Below, piece by piece: positions 55,687 to 64,000 of a DNA stretch of 64,000 bases; position 1 is the first letter of the stretch; every line of letters starts with the position of its first letter. The stretch covers positions 3,162,001 through 3,226,000 of the forward strand of contig NZ_CP177239.1 in assembly GCF_046773475.1 (NCBI RefSeq), given 5' to 3'. The notes beneath the pieces are model-generated. The model did not search any database. It saw only the letters and a program-made list of their open reading frames with translations, and was not told where the DNA came from. The position numbers were made by a program, and so were the translations under genes. The stretch comes from Nitratireductor aquimarinus (lineage in GTDB: Bacteria > Pseudomonadota > Alphaproteobacteria > Rhizobiales > Rhizobiaceae).

Positions 55687-58600
55687 GTGCAGATTAAGAA
55701 GATCCTCGTCGCAAACCGTTCTGAAATCGCCATCCGCGTCTTTCGCGCAGCCAATGAACTCGACATCCGAACGGTGGCCATCTGGGCCGAAGAGGACAAA
55801 TATTCACTGCACCGGTTCAAGGCGGATGAATCCTATCAGGTCGGGCGCGGCCCGCATCTGGAGCGTGATCTCGGCCCCATCGAGAGCTATCTTTCCATCG
55901 ATGAGGTGATCCGCGTCGCCAAACTGTCCGGCGCGGACGCCATCCACCCGGGCTACGGCCTTCTGTCGGAAAGTCCCGAATTCGCCGATGCCTGTGCGGA
56001 AAACGGCATCACTTTCATCGGCCCGAAGCCCGAGACCATGCGCCGCCTGGGCAACAAGGTCGCCGCGCGCAATCTGGCCATCGAGGTCGGTGTGCCGGTT
56101 GTGCCGGCCACCGAGCCCCTGCCGGATGACATGGCCAAAGTCGCCGAGATGGCTGAAGAGGTCGGCTTCCCGGTCATGCTCAAGGCATCCTGGGGCGGTG
56201 GCGGGCGCGGCATGCGCGTCATCCGCAGCCGCGACGATCTCGAAAACGAGGTCACCGAGGCAAAGCGCGAGGCCCGCGCCGCCTTCGGCAAGGACGAGGT
56301 CTATCTCGAAAAGCTGGTCGAGCGCGCCCGCCATGTGGAAGTGCAGGTTCTGGGCGACACCCACGGCAACGCCGTGCACCTGTTCGAGCGTGACTGCTCC
56401 ATTCAGCGCCGCAACCAGAAGGTCGTCGAGCGCGCTCCCGCTCCCTATCTGAACGATGAGAAGCGCGCCGAGCTGTGCGGTTACGCGCTGAAGATCGCCG
56501 AGGCGACCGACTATATCGGCGCGGGCACCGTCGAGTTCCTCATGGATGCCGACACCGGCGCGTTCTACTTCATTGAGGTCAATCCGCGCATTCAGGTCGA
56601 GCACACGGTCACCGAGGAGGTGACCGGCGTCGATATCGTCAAGGCGCAGATCCACATCCTCGAAGGCAAGAAGATCGGCGACAAGGCGTCGGGTGTGCCG
56701 GCACAGGCTGATATCCGCCTCAATGGCGACGCCCTGCAGTGCCGCATCACCACCGAAGACCCGGAGCAGAACTTCATTCCCGATTACGGCCGCATCACCG
56801 CCTATCGCGGCGCGACCGGCTTCGGCATCCGGCTCGATGGCGGCACCGCTTATTCGGGCGCGGTCATCACCCGGTTCTACGATCCGCTTCTTGAAAAGGT
56901 CACTGCCTGGGCCCCGACGCCGGAAGAAGCGATTGCGCGCATGGACCGCGCGTTACGTGAGTTCCGCATCCGTGGCGTGGCCACGAACCTCACCTTCCTT
57001 GAAGCGATCATCAGCCACCCGAAATTCCGCGACGCTTCCTACACGACCCGCTTCATCGACGAGACGCCCGAGCTCTTCACCCAGATGAAGCGGCAGGACC
57101 GCGCGACAAAGCTCCTGAACTATCTGGCCGATGTCACCGTCAACGGTCACCCCGAGGCGCGGGGCCGCGCATTGCCCAATGCAGAGGCTGCGGCGCCCAG
57201 CGTCCCCTATGTCGACCAGCCCGTGCCGGACGGCTCCAGGCAGGCATTCGACCGGCTGGGGCCGGATGGCTTTGCAAAGTGGATGCGCGAACAGGAGCGG
57301 GTGCTTGTCACCGACACCACCATGCGCGATGCGCACCAGTCTCTGCTCGCCACACGCATGCGCACCTTCGACATGGCGCGGATCGCAGGCGTCTATGCGC
57401 GTGCGCTGCCCGAGCTTCTGTCGCTGGAGTGCTGGGGCGGGGCGACTTTCGATGTCTCCATGCGCTTCCTGACGGAAGACCCGTGGGAGCGCCTGTCGCG
57501 CATCCGCGAGGGCGCGCCGAACCTGCTCTTACAGATGCTCCTGCGCGGGGCGAACGGTGTTGGCTACACCAACTATCCCGACAATGTGGTGCAGCATTTC
57601 GTCAAACAGGCGGCGGAAGGCGGCATCGATCTCTTCCGCGTGTTCGACTGCCTCAACTGGGTCGAAAACATGCGCGTGGCGATGGATGCCGTGCGTTCCG
57701 AAGGCAAGCTGTGTGAGGCCACGATCTGCTATACGGGCGATCTCCTTGATCCCGACCGCGCCAAGTATGACCTCAAATATTACGTGGGTCTTGCAGGCGA
57801 GCTTGAGGCTGCCGGCGCGAACATCATCGCCATCAAGGACATGGCCGGCCTCCTGAAGCCAGGCGCGGCGCGCGTTCTGTTCAAGGCGCTGCGCGAGGCG
57901 ACGGATCTGCCGCTGCACTTCCACACGCATGACACGTCGGGCATTTCCGCCGCCACCGTCCTTGCCGCGGTGGAAAGCGGCGTTGATGCCGTCGATGCGG
58001 CCATGGACGCCTTGTCCGGCAACACCTCGCAGCCCTGCCTTGGCTCCATCGTCGAGGCGCTCAAGGGCGACGCCCGCGACACCGGGCTCGACCGCGAATG
58101 GGTGCGCCGCATCTCCTTCTACTGGGAGGCCGTGCGCAACCAGTACGCCGCCTTTGAGAGCGATCTCAAGGGGCCGGCTTCCGAGGTCTATCTGCACGAA
58201 ATGCCGGGTGGCCAGTTCACCAATCTGAAGGAGCAGGCCCGGTCGCTCGGCCTTGAGACCCGCTGGCACGAAGTCGCCCGCGCCTATCACGACGTCAACA
58301 TGATGTTCGGTGACATCGTGAAGGTGACGCCATCTTCCAAGGTGGTGGGCGACATGGCGCTGATGATGGTTTCGCAGGATCTGACGGTCGCTGATGTCCA
58401 GAGCCCGGACAAGGATATCGCCTTCCCGGATTCGGTCGTCTCCATGCTGCATGGCGATCTCGGTCAGCCGCCGGCGGGCTGGCCCCGGGCGTTGCAGAAA
58501 AAGGTGCTGAAGAACAGCGAGCCGATCACCGTTCGTCCGGGCTCTCTGCTGGAGCCGGCCGATCTGGAGCAGGATCGCAGGGCGCTCGAAGAGAAGCTCG

Positions 58601-59154
58601 GCCGCGAGGTCAGCGAGTTCGAATTCTCTTCCTGGCTCATGTATCCGAAGGTCTTCACGGACTTCGCCTCCGCATCGGAAAACTACGGTCCGGTAAGCGT
58701 CCTGCCCACGCCGGTCTATTTCTACGGCATGCAGCCGGAGGACGAGATCTTCGTCGATATCGAGCGCGGCAAAACGCTGGTCATCCGCTGTCTTGCGGTG
58801 GGCGACGTGGACGAGAAGGGCATGGTCACAGTGTTCTTCGAACTCAACGGCCAGCCACGCCGCGTCAAGGTGCCGGACCGTGCGCATGGCGCATCCGCTG
58901 CCGCCGCCCGGCGCAAGGCCGAGGCCGGAAACGAGGCGCATATGGGCGCTCCCATGCCGGGTGTGGTTTCCACGCTGGCGGTCAGCCCCGGCCAGACCGT
59001 GAAGTCCGGCGATGTGATCCTGTCCATCGAGGCCATGAAGATGGAGACGGCCCTGCACGCCGAACGCGATGGCACGATTGCCGAAGTCCTGGTCAAGGCG
59101 GGCGACCAGATCGACGCGAAGGATCTTCTCGTCGTGTTTGGCGATGGCGACTGA
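55687..59154 (+). CDS. pyc: Pyruvate carboxylase
   Basis: A 1155-residue biotin enzyme making oxaloacetate from pyruvate, bicarbonate and ATP. Order: biotin carboxylase (residues 1-460; KILVANRSEIAIRVFRAANE, then SWGGGGRGMRVI), carboxyltransferase (from about 545; TTMRDAHQSLLATRMRTFDM and FRVFDCLNWVENMRV), and the biotinyl domain with the biotinylated lysine in EAMKMETAL. The start is GTG at 55687 (MQIKKIL...). Length matches bacterial and rhizobial PYC. Single gene; replenishes the TCA cycle. Confidence 0.96.
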   Translation: MQIKKILVANRSEIAIRVFRAANELDIRTVAIWAEEDKYSLHRFKADESYQVGRGPHLERDLGPIESYLSIDEVIRVAKLSGADAIHPGYGLLSESPEFADACAENGITFIGPKPETMRRLGNKVAARNLAIEVGVPVVPATEPLPDDMAKVAEMAEEVGFPVMLKASWGGGGRGMRVIRSRDDLENEVTEAKREARAAFGKDEVYLEKLVERARHVEVQVLGDTHGNAVHLFERDCSIQRRNQKVVERAPAPYLNDEKRAELCGYALKIAEATDYIGAGTVEFLMDADTGAFYFIEVNPRIQVEHTVTEEVTGVDIVKAQIHILEGKKIGDKASGVPAQADIRLNGDALQCRITTEDPEQNFIPDYGRITAYRGATGFGIRLDGGTAYSGAVITRFYDPLLEKVTAWAPTPEEAIARMDRALREFRIRGVATNLTFLEAIISHPKFRDASYTTRFIDETPELFTQMKRQDRATKLLNYLADVTVNGHPEARGRALPNAEAAAPSVPYVDQPVPDGSRQAFDRLGPDGFAKWMREQERVLVTDTTMRDAHQSLLATRMRTFDMARIAGVYARALPELLSLECWGGATFDVSMRFLTEDPWERLSRIREGAPNLLLQMLLRGANGVGYTNYPDNVVQHFVKQAAEGGIDLFRVFDCLNWVENMRVAMDAVRSEGKLCEATICYTGDLLDPDRAKYDLKYYVGLAGELEAAGANIIAIKDMAGLLKPGAARVLFKALREATDLPLHFHTHDTSGISAATVLAAVESGVDAVDAAMDALSGNTSQPCLGSIVEALKGDARDTGLDREWVRRISFYWEAVRNQYAAFESDLKGPASEVYLHEMPGGQFTNLKEQARSLGLETRWHEVARAYHDVNMMFGDIVKVTPSSKVVGDMALMMVSQDLTVADVQSPDKDIAFPDSVVSMLHGDLGQPPAGWPRALQKKVLKNSEPITVRPGSLLEPADLEQDRRALEEKLGREVSEFEFSSWLMYPKVFTDFASASENYGPVSVLPTPVYFYGMQPEDEIFVDIERGKTLVIRCLAVGDVDEKGMVTVFFELNGQPRRVKVPDRAHGASAAAARRKAEAGNEAHMGAPMPGVVSTLAVSPGQTVKSGDVILSIEAMKMETALHAERDGTIAEVLVKAGDQIDAKDLLVVFGDGD

Positions 59155-59279
59155 GCCAATGGATTGCCCGGGTCTCAGGATTGATGGGCCTGAGGATTGA
59201 CGGGCTCTCTTAAACCGATTTAACTGCGGCGCGGTCAGGGCATTCATTCCTGTCGCGCCGTTTCCTTTTGGAGCCCGTT

Positions 59280-60446
59280 ATGTCTTTCCAGAATGCGTCC
59301 CTCGGGCGCTGGGCCGTGGCGGCCTGTTTCTTCGTCAATGGGTTCATGGTCGGCAGCTGGGCGCCGCAGATCCCCGTTGTCGCCTCCCGCTTCGAGCTGA
59401 GTGAAACGGCGCTTGGCCTTTTGATCCTCGTTTTCGGCTGTGGCGCGGTGTCGGTCATGCCCCTGTGCGGCTATCTGATCGGCCGCCTTGGCTCGCGCCG
59501 GGTGCTGCGCGTTGCCGCCGTCGTCTGCGCGCTTTCCTTTGCGGGCCTCGTGGCTGCCACGCAGATCTGGCAGATGGTGGCGGCCCTTTTGTTCTTTGGC
59601 GCGTTTCTGGGGGCGATGGACATTTCCATGAACGCCAATGCTGTGGCGGTGGAGCGCTCGCTCGGCCGCGCGGTCATGTCGTCTTCGCATGGGTTCTGGA
59701 GCCTTGGCGGCTTCGTCGGCGCAGGCCTCGGCGGCGTGCTTCTGGAGCGCTATGGCTACATGGCGCATGCGGGCATGGTCGTGGCGTTTGCCTTCGTGAT
59801 CGCGCTCGCCATGCTGCCGTTTCTGATCGTCGAGGCGCGTCCGGTGGCAGGGCAGGCCGGTGGCGCGCGGGCAGGTTTCCCGCGCAACCCCATGGTCTAT
59901 GTGACGGGCCTGGTGGCGCTCACCTGCATGCTGCCGGAAGGCGCGGTGCTCGACTGGGCGGCCCTCTATCTGCGGCAGGAAATGGGCGCCGGCATTGCCG
60001 AGGCAAGCCTCGCCTTCACGGCTTTTTCGGGAACCATGGCGGTGATGCGCTTTGCCGGCGACCGGTTGCGCAACCGTTTCGGTGCAGTGCGCACGCTGCG
60101 TTATTCGGGCATCGTGGCGACCATCGGAATGCTGGGGGCGGGGCTTGCGCCCACGCCGTCTCTCGCCATCATCGCCTTCGCGCTGAGCGGCATGGGCATC
60201 GCCAACATGGTGCCGATTGTCTTTTCCGCCGCCGGCAATCAGCCGGGGCTCTCGCCCGGCGCGGGGATGAGCGTGGCCACCACGATCGGCTACTCGGGAA
60301 TGCTGGTTGCGCCATCGCTTGTCGGCTTCATCGCCGAGCGCACCGGTTTTGCGCCCATCTTCCTCGCCTTTTCGGTTCTGCTGGCCCTTGTCCTTTCCAT
60401 GGCGGGGCTCGTTCGCTCGGCAGACACCATCGCGGCGCACACCTGA
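59280..60446 (+). CDS. MFS transporter (YbjJ-like)
   Basis: A 388-residue major facilitator with about twelve segments. The opening AACFFVNGFMVGSWAPQIP and VFGCGAVSVMPLCGYLIGRL, plus SSSHGFWSLGGFVGAG, match the YbjJ group. Substrate unknown. The ATG at 59280 has GGAG seven bases upstream, giving the preferred start. Convergent with the DUF3309 gene. Confidence 0.88.
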   Translation: MSFQNASLGRWAVAACFFVNGFMVGSWAPQIPVVASRFELSETALGLLILVFGCGAVSVMPLCGYLIGRLGSRRVLRVAAVVCALSFAGLVAATQIWQMVAALLFFGAFLGAMDISMNANAVAVERSLGRAVMSSSHGFWSLGGFVGAGLGGVLLERYGYMAHAGMVVAFAFVIALAMLPFLIVEARPVAGQAGGARAGFPRNPMVYVTGLVALTCMLPEGAVLDWAALYLRQEMGAGIAEASLAFTAFSGTMAVMRFAGDRLRNRFGAVRTLRYSGIVATIGMLGAGLAPTPSLAIIAFALSGMGIANMVPIVFSAAGNQPGLSPGAGMSVATTIGYSGMLVAPSLVGFIAERTGFAPIFLAFSVLLALVLSMAGLVRSADTIAAHT

Positions 60447-60457
60447 AAATCCTGACC

Positions 60458-60616
60458 CTAGATACTGCCCATCAACATCAGGATGAGCACGATCACGAGG
60501 AGAAGGCCGAGCATGCCGGATGGGCCATAACCCCAGCCGCGTGAATAGGGCCAGGCCGGGATGGCCCCCAGCAGGATCAGAATCAGGATGACAATGAGGA
60601 TTGTCCCAAGCGACAT
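60458..60616 (-). CDS. DUF3309-family small membrane protein
   Basis: A 52-residue protein with two hydrophobic stretches around the conserved PAWPYSRGWGYGPSGMLG loop. It begins MSLGTILIVILILILLGAIP. DUF3309 proteins are common in alpha- and betaproteobacteria and are often stress-induced; their role is unknown. The ATG at 60616 follows GGAGAA. Confidence 0.9.
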   Translation of the reverse strand: MSLGTILIVILILILLGAIPAWPYSRGWGYGPSGMLGLLLVIVLILMLMGSI

Positions 60617-60681
60617 GATGTTCTCCTCGCATTCTTGAAAACCGTGCAATTCAACGCATTTGGCGCGTGCTGGTTCCCTGA

Positions 60682-60725
60682 AAATGCAAACGGGCCGCCA
60701 TGCGGTTCAGTGCATGGCGGCCCGT
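60682..60725 (-). terminator. Terminator after the RND efflux gene
   Basis: A 14-bp perfect stem (ACGGGCCGCCATGC / GCATGGCGGCCCGT) with an 8-nt loop; on the minus strand it is followed by TTTGCATTTT. It lies 25 bp past the RND gene's stop. Confidence 0.8.
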
Positions 60726-60749
60726 CTGTTTGTCTGCCCTGAATGCTGC

Positions 60750-63700
60750 CTATTCGGCGGCTTTCGTAAATGTCTCTTCGGGCATGTCGGTGTTTGCGGG
60801 GTCGTGCTCCTCGTTCTTCCGGCGGCGGAAGAGACGTGCAAAGAGGCCCCGGCGCTGATGGCCTGCAGGCAGCGTTTCGCGCGTGAACACCATCAGCGCC
60901 GAGGGCGTGACGATCAGCGTGAGCGCCGTTGCAAAGGTCAGGCCGAAGACAATCGCGCTCGACAGCGAGACCCACCACTGCGTCGAGGGCGCGCCGATGG
61001 TCACCTCCTGATGGAACAGCTCAAGCCCAAGCCCGAAGGCGATGGGCAGAACGCCCAGAACGGCGGAGATGGCTGTCAGCATCACCGGGCGCGCACGTTC
61101 GCGGCAGGTCTGCAGAATGGCTTCCTGCTTCTTCCAGCCCTCGCGCCGCAACCGGTCATAGGTGTCGATCAGAACGATGTTGTTGTTCACCACGACGCCG
61201 GCCAGCGCGATGACGCCGATGCCCGACATGACGATGCCGAATGGCTGCCCGGTGATGAGCAGGCCAAGGAACACGCCGATGGTCGCCATCACCACGGTCA
61301 TCAGCACCAGGAAAACACTGGTGAACTTGTTGAACTGGGCAAGCAGCACCACGAAGATCAGGAAGATCGCCGCGCCGAACGCCTTCATGAGGAAGGCGCT
61401 TGCCTCTTCGCTTTCTTCGTTTGAACCGGCAAGCTTCCAGCGGCTCTCGCCCAGATCCATGTCGCTCAGGGCGTTGATCACCTCCGCCTGCACGGCAGCA
61501 ACCTGATAGCCGCTCGCCACATTGGCGCTGATCACGATGGTGCGCTGGCCGTCGATGCGGTTGAGCGTGCCGGTGGCGCGCTCCGGCTCGCGGGTCACGA
61601 AGTTGGAAATCGGCACCGGCCCCTGCGCCGTCTGCACGCGCAGCTGGTCGAGCGTCGAAAGCGTGCGCCGGTCTTCCGGCAGCCGCAGGCGAATGTCGAC
61701 CGCGTCATCGACGCCGGCAGGGCGGTATTCCGAAAGCTTCAGACCATTGGTCACGAGCTGCACGACCGTGCCCACCGAGACCGGGCTGATGCCATATTGC
61801 GCGGCCTTCGCCCGGTCCACCTTGATCGCCCAGTCGATGCCGGGCGGGGGCAGGCCGTCGGAAATGTCGATCACACCCGGCACCTTTGCGATGGCCTGCG
61901 CGATTTCCGCAGCCTGATCGTTCAGGGGCGCCGGATCGGCAGCCGAAAGGCGGATCTGGATCGGCTGTCCGGTGGGCGGACCGGCATCGGGCACGCGAAC
62001 CTCGATCTCGACGCCCGGCGTGCCGGCAAGCTCCTTGCGCAGATCGTCGAGAATCTCGCTTGCCGGTGCACGCTCGCGCCAGTCGATGAACTCGTACTGG
62101 ATGACACTGATGACATCCTCATCGATATCCTGCCCGCCACCCTGTGTCTTGCCGACGCGCGTGTAGACGGATTCGATGCCGGGCCAGTTGAGCAGTTTTT
62201 CTTCAGCCGGCCTTGTCAGGCGGTCCATTTCTTCAAGCGAAATGTTGCCCCGCGCGTGGACATACATCAGGCCGTATTCGGGTTCGACGGAGGGGAAGAA
62301 TTCAATGCCCGCACCGTATTCGCCATAGAAGTGAATGATGCCGCCAAGCAGCGCGATGGTGAGAAGCAGAACGGTTTTGGGAAAGCGCACCGCCTGCTTG
62401 ACGAGACCCATATACCAGCCGTCCGGCTTCTCCTCTTCCTCGACATGCGCCTTGGCGAAGAGCGCGCCGAGCGTGGGCGTGAAGATCAGCGCATAGATCA
62501 TCGAAGCGCTCAGCGTCACGATCAGCGTGATCGGCAGATATTTCATGAACTCGCCGACAATGCCCGGCCAGAACAGAAGCGGCGAGAAGGCGGCGATGCG
62601 GGTCATGGTGGCGGCGATCACCGGGCCGGCCATGCGCTTGGCGGCCAGCTCGAAGGCCTGCGCCTTGTCCATGCCTTCCGACATGCGCCGCTCTGCGAAT
62701 TCGGTCACGATAATAGCGTCGTCCACCAGCATGCCCACGGCCAGAATGAGGCTGAACAGCACCACCATGTTGACGGTGAAACCGCCAAGAGAAAGCGCGT
62801 AGATGCCCATCAGGAAGGACGCGGGAACGGCGAGGCCAATCAGCAGCGAGGCCCGCCCCGACAGCGTGTAGAGAACGACGATGAAGACCAGGATCACGGC
62901 GATCAGCACGTGGTTCTGCAGGTCTTTCAGCATGTCGCGGATCATCACCGATTTGTCCTGGCTGTAAGACACGGTGATGTTGGCGTCGCTGCCTTCCTGG
63001 AACGTCGTGGCGATGGCCTTCACCGCGTCCACGGTCTCCACCAGATTTGCGCCGACGCGCTTCTTGACCTCGATGGCGATGGCGTTCTGGCCATTGAGAC
63101 GGGTGATGGTGCTCGCATCCTTGAAGGTGGAGCGAATGTCCGCCAGATCACGGGCGCGCACCACCGCGTCAGGGCTCGAGACGATGGGCAGATTGGCCAC
63201 GTCTTCCACTGTTTCGATCAGCGAAGGCACTTTCACGGCGTAGCGCCCGGCCTGACCTTCCAGCGAGCCGGCGGCAACAAGGCTGTTGGACGCGCCGACA
63301 CCGGCGATCATCTGGTCGAGCTGAAGATTGTAGGAAGAGAGCTTCATTGGATCGATGAGCACCTCCACCAGCTCGTCGCGCGAGCCCTGCAGCGTGCCTT
63401 CCAGAACGCCTGGAATTTCCTCGATCTGGTCACGCAGTTCGCGGGCGGCCGTAGAGAGAACGCGCTCCGGCACATTGCCGGCCAGCGTCACGACGAGGAT
63501 CGGGAATTCCGAAATGTTGACCTCGTGGACGGATGGTTCGTCAGCGCCCTGCGGCAGCTCGCGCCGCGCATCGGCAACCTTGGCCCGCACGTCCTCGATG
63601 GCGTTGGAGAAGTCGTAGCCCGCCTGAAACTCGACCAGCACGAAGCCGCCGCTCTGGAAGGCGGAGGAGCGCATCTCCTTCACGCCTTCAAGGCTTTTCA

Positions 63701-63911
63701 GCCGCGTTTCGATGGGGCGCAGCAGCAGGCGCTCGGAATCCTCCGGCGAAATGCCCTGATAGCCGAGGCTGACATAGATGATCGGGATCGGAACGTCAGG
63801 CTCCGCTTCCTTCGGGATGCTGACATAGGCAAGCGCGCCGGCGATCACGAAGAAAAGCAGGATCGATAAGGTCAGCCTGGCGTTTTGTATTGCAATGCGG
63901 ACGATGTCCAT
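60750..63911 (-). CDS. RND efflux transporter, permease subunit (AcrB/MMPL-type HAE1)
   Basis: A 1053-residue inner membrane pump of the AcrB superfamily. Membrane and periplasmic domains are in the usual two halves; MDIVRIAIQNARLTLSILLF, FSLILAVGMLVDDAIIVTEF and LAGVVVNNNIVLIDTYDRLR are conserved. It lacks an obvious outer-membrane channel or adaptor in the window; a periplasmic adaptor gene probably lies just upstream beyond 63948. Substrate unknown: drugs, solvents or metals. Confidence 0.92.
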   Translation of the reverse strand: MDIVRIAIQNARLTLSILLFFVIAGALAYVSIPKEAEPDVPIPIIYVSLGYQGISPEDSERLLLRPIETRLKSLEGVKEMRSSAFQSGGFVLVEFQAGYDFSNAIEDVRAKVADARRELPQGADEPSVHEVNISEFPILVVTLAGNVPERVLSTAARELRDQIEEIPGVLEGTLQGSRDELVEVLIDPMKLSSYNLQLDQMIAGVGASNSLVAAGSLEGQAGRYAVKVPSLIETVEDVANLPIVSSPDAVVRARDLADIRSTFKDASTITRLNGQNAIAIEVKKRVGANLVETVDAVKAIATTFQEGSDANITVSYSQDKSVMIRDMLKDLQNHVLIAVILVFIVVLYTLSGRASLLIGLAVPASFLMGIYALSLGGFTVNMVVLFSLILAVGMLVDDAIIVTEFAERRMSEGMDKAQAFELAAKRMAGPVIAATMTRIAAFSPLLFWPGIVGEFMKYLPITLIVTLSASMIYALIFTPTLGALFAKAHVEEEEKPDGWYMGLVKQAVRFPKTVLLLTIALLGGIIHFYGEYGAGIEFFPSVEPEYGLMYVHARGNISLEEMDRLTRPAEEKLLNWPGIESVYTRVGKTQGGGQDIDEDVISVIQYEFIDWRERAPASEILDDLRKELAGTPGVEIEVRVPDAGPPTGQPIQIRLSAADPAPLNDQAAEIAQAIAKVPGVIDISDGLPPPGIDWAIKVDRAKAAQYGISPVSVGTVVQLVTNGLKLSEYRPAGVDDAVDIRLRLPEDRRTLSTLDQLRVQTAQGPVPISNFVTREPERATGTLNRIDGQRTIVISANVASGYQVAAVQAEVINALSDMDLGESRWKLAGSNEESEEASAFLMKAFGAAIFLIFVVLLAQFNKFTSVFLVLMTVVMATIGVFLGLLITGQPFGIVMSGIGVIALAGVVVNNNIVLIDTYDRLRREGWKKQEAILQTCRERARPVMLTAISAVLGVLPIAFGLGLELFHQEVTIGAPSTQWWVSLSSAIVFGLTFATALTLIVTPSALMVFTRETLPAGHQRRGLFARLFRRRKNEEHDPANTDMPEETFTKAAE

Positions 63912-64000
63912 CGGGCAGTCCTGTCTTGTCCCGTCGGAGCGCAGCCATCAATCTGCGGCGTGGGTGCCCCCGGTCTTGTTGTTCCTGCAGTCTCGGGCGG
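63912..64000 (-). other. Right edge, possible 3' end of an upstream gene
   Basis: The 89 bases before the RND start have open frames to the edge on the minus strand. One ends at a TGA (63948-63950) with tail GGTHAAD, 36 bp before the RND ATG, and could be the end of the adaptor gene. Other frames are equally open, so this is only a suggestion. Confidence 0.3.

Noticed and set aside
61797..63869. A 690-codon open frame antisense to the RND gene
   Set aside because: Same reason: a shadow frame over a clear AcrB-type gene.

Overview
The window looks like chromosomal DNA of an alphaproteobacterium of the order Hyphomicrobiales (Rhizobiales), probably close to Phyllobacteriaceae genera such as Nitratireductor or Mesorhizobium. 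This rests on high GC content, on the rhizobial-type gene orders accA / xerD / small membrane ORF / aroK / aroB / CNNM protein and bolA / dnaJ-like / cobS / cobT, on a Liv operon with an extra small membrane protein, and on palindromic AACCGGTTTT intergenic repeats. The genus is inference; no rRNA is present. I see no transposase, integrase other than XerD, phage gene or CRISPR array.

Layout. 1-1853: ectoine synthesis genes ectA and ectB (ectB runs off the left edge) with a divergent MarR-type regulator. 1901-8529: a periplasmic DUF4139-like protein, then a polar amino acid ABC transporter divergent from an XRE-cupin regulator and an FAD amine/amino acid oxidase. 8574-14418: tRNA-Arg(CCT), an M20 amidohydrolase, a D-Ala-D-Ala carboxypeptidase followed 4 bp later by a CobW-type metallochaperone GTPase, a TusA-like protein and an L,D-transpeptidase lipoprotein. 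14866-17054: a second polar amino acid ABC operon. 17164-22462: accA and xerD with an overlapping 49-residue membrane ORF, then aroK-aroB-CNNM. 22570-27817: a Phd/PIN toxin-antitoxin pair, bolA, a J-domain protein, and cobS and cobT (aerobic cobaltochelatase) with a GFA-family gene between them.

27969-35300: a repeat-rich stretch with an esterase/phytase-like protein whose 5' end is made of repeats, hydantoinase/oxoprolinase subunits B and A, and ferredoxin-NADP reductase; the hyu-fpr block lies between inverted arrays of a roughly 270-290 bp repeat unit. 35616-37994: an arsenic resistance operon (ArsR, two unrelated arsenate reductases, ACR3). 38163-44588: a DbpA-like RNA helicase, SulP transporter, tandem universal stress protein, PPi-type phosphofructokinase, monooxygenase-like protein and PhnA-like protein. 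44657-48830: a serine hydrolase and a LysR regulator divergent from mmsA. 49202-55424: a complete branched-chain amino acid ABC operon (livH, livM, livG, livF, a small membrane protein, livK). 55687-63911: pyruvate carboxylase, an MFS transporter, a DUF3309 miniprotein and an RND efflux pump.

The most unusual protein is the LivG ATPase at 51516-53081. Beyond a normal ABC domain it carries an Ala/Lys-rich linker and a helix-hairpin-helix module of the kind I associate with rhizobial NuoE and ribosomal protein L21 extensions. The most unusual DNA features are three interspersed repeat families, one of which supplies or abuts the stop codons of four genes.
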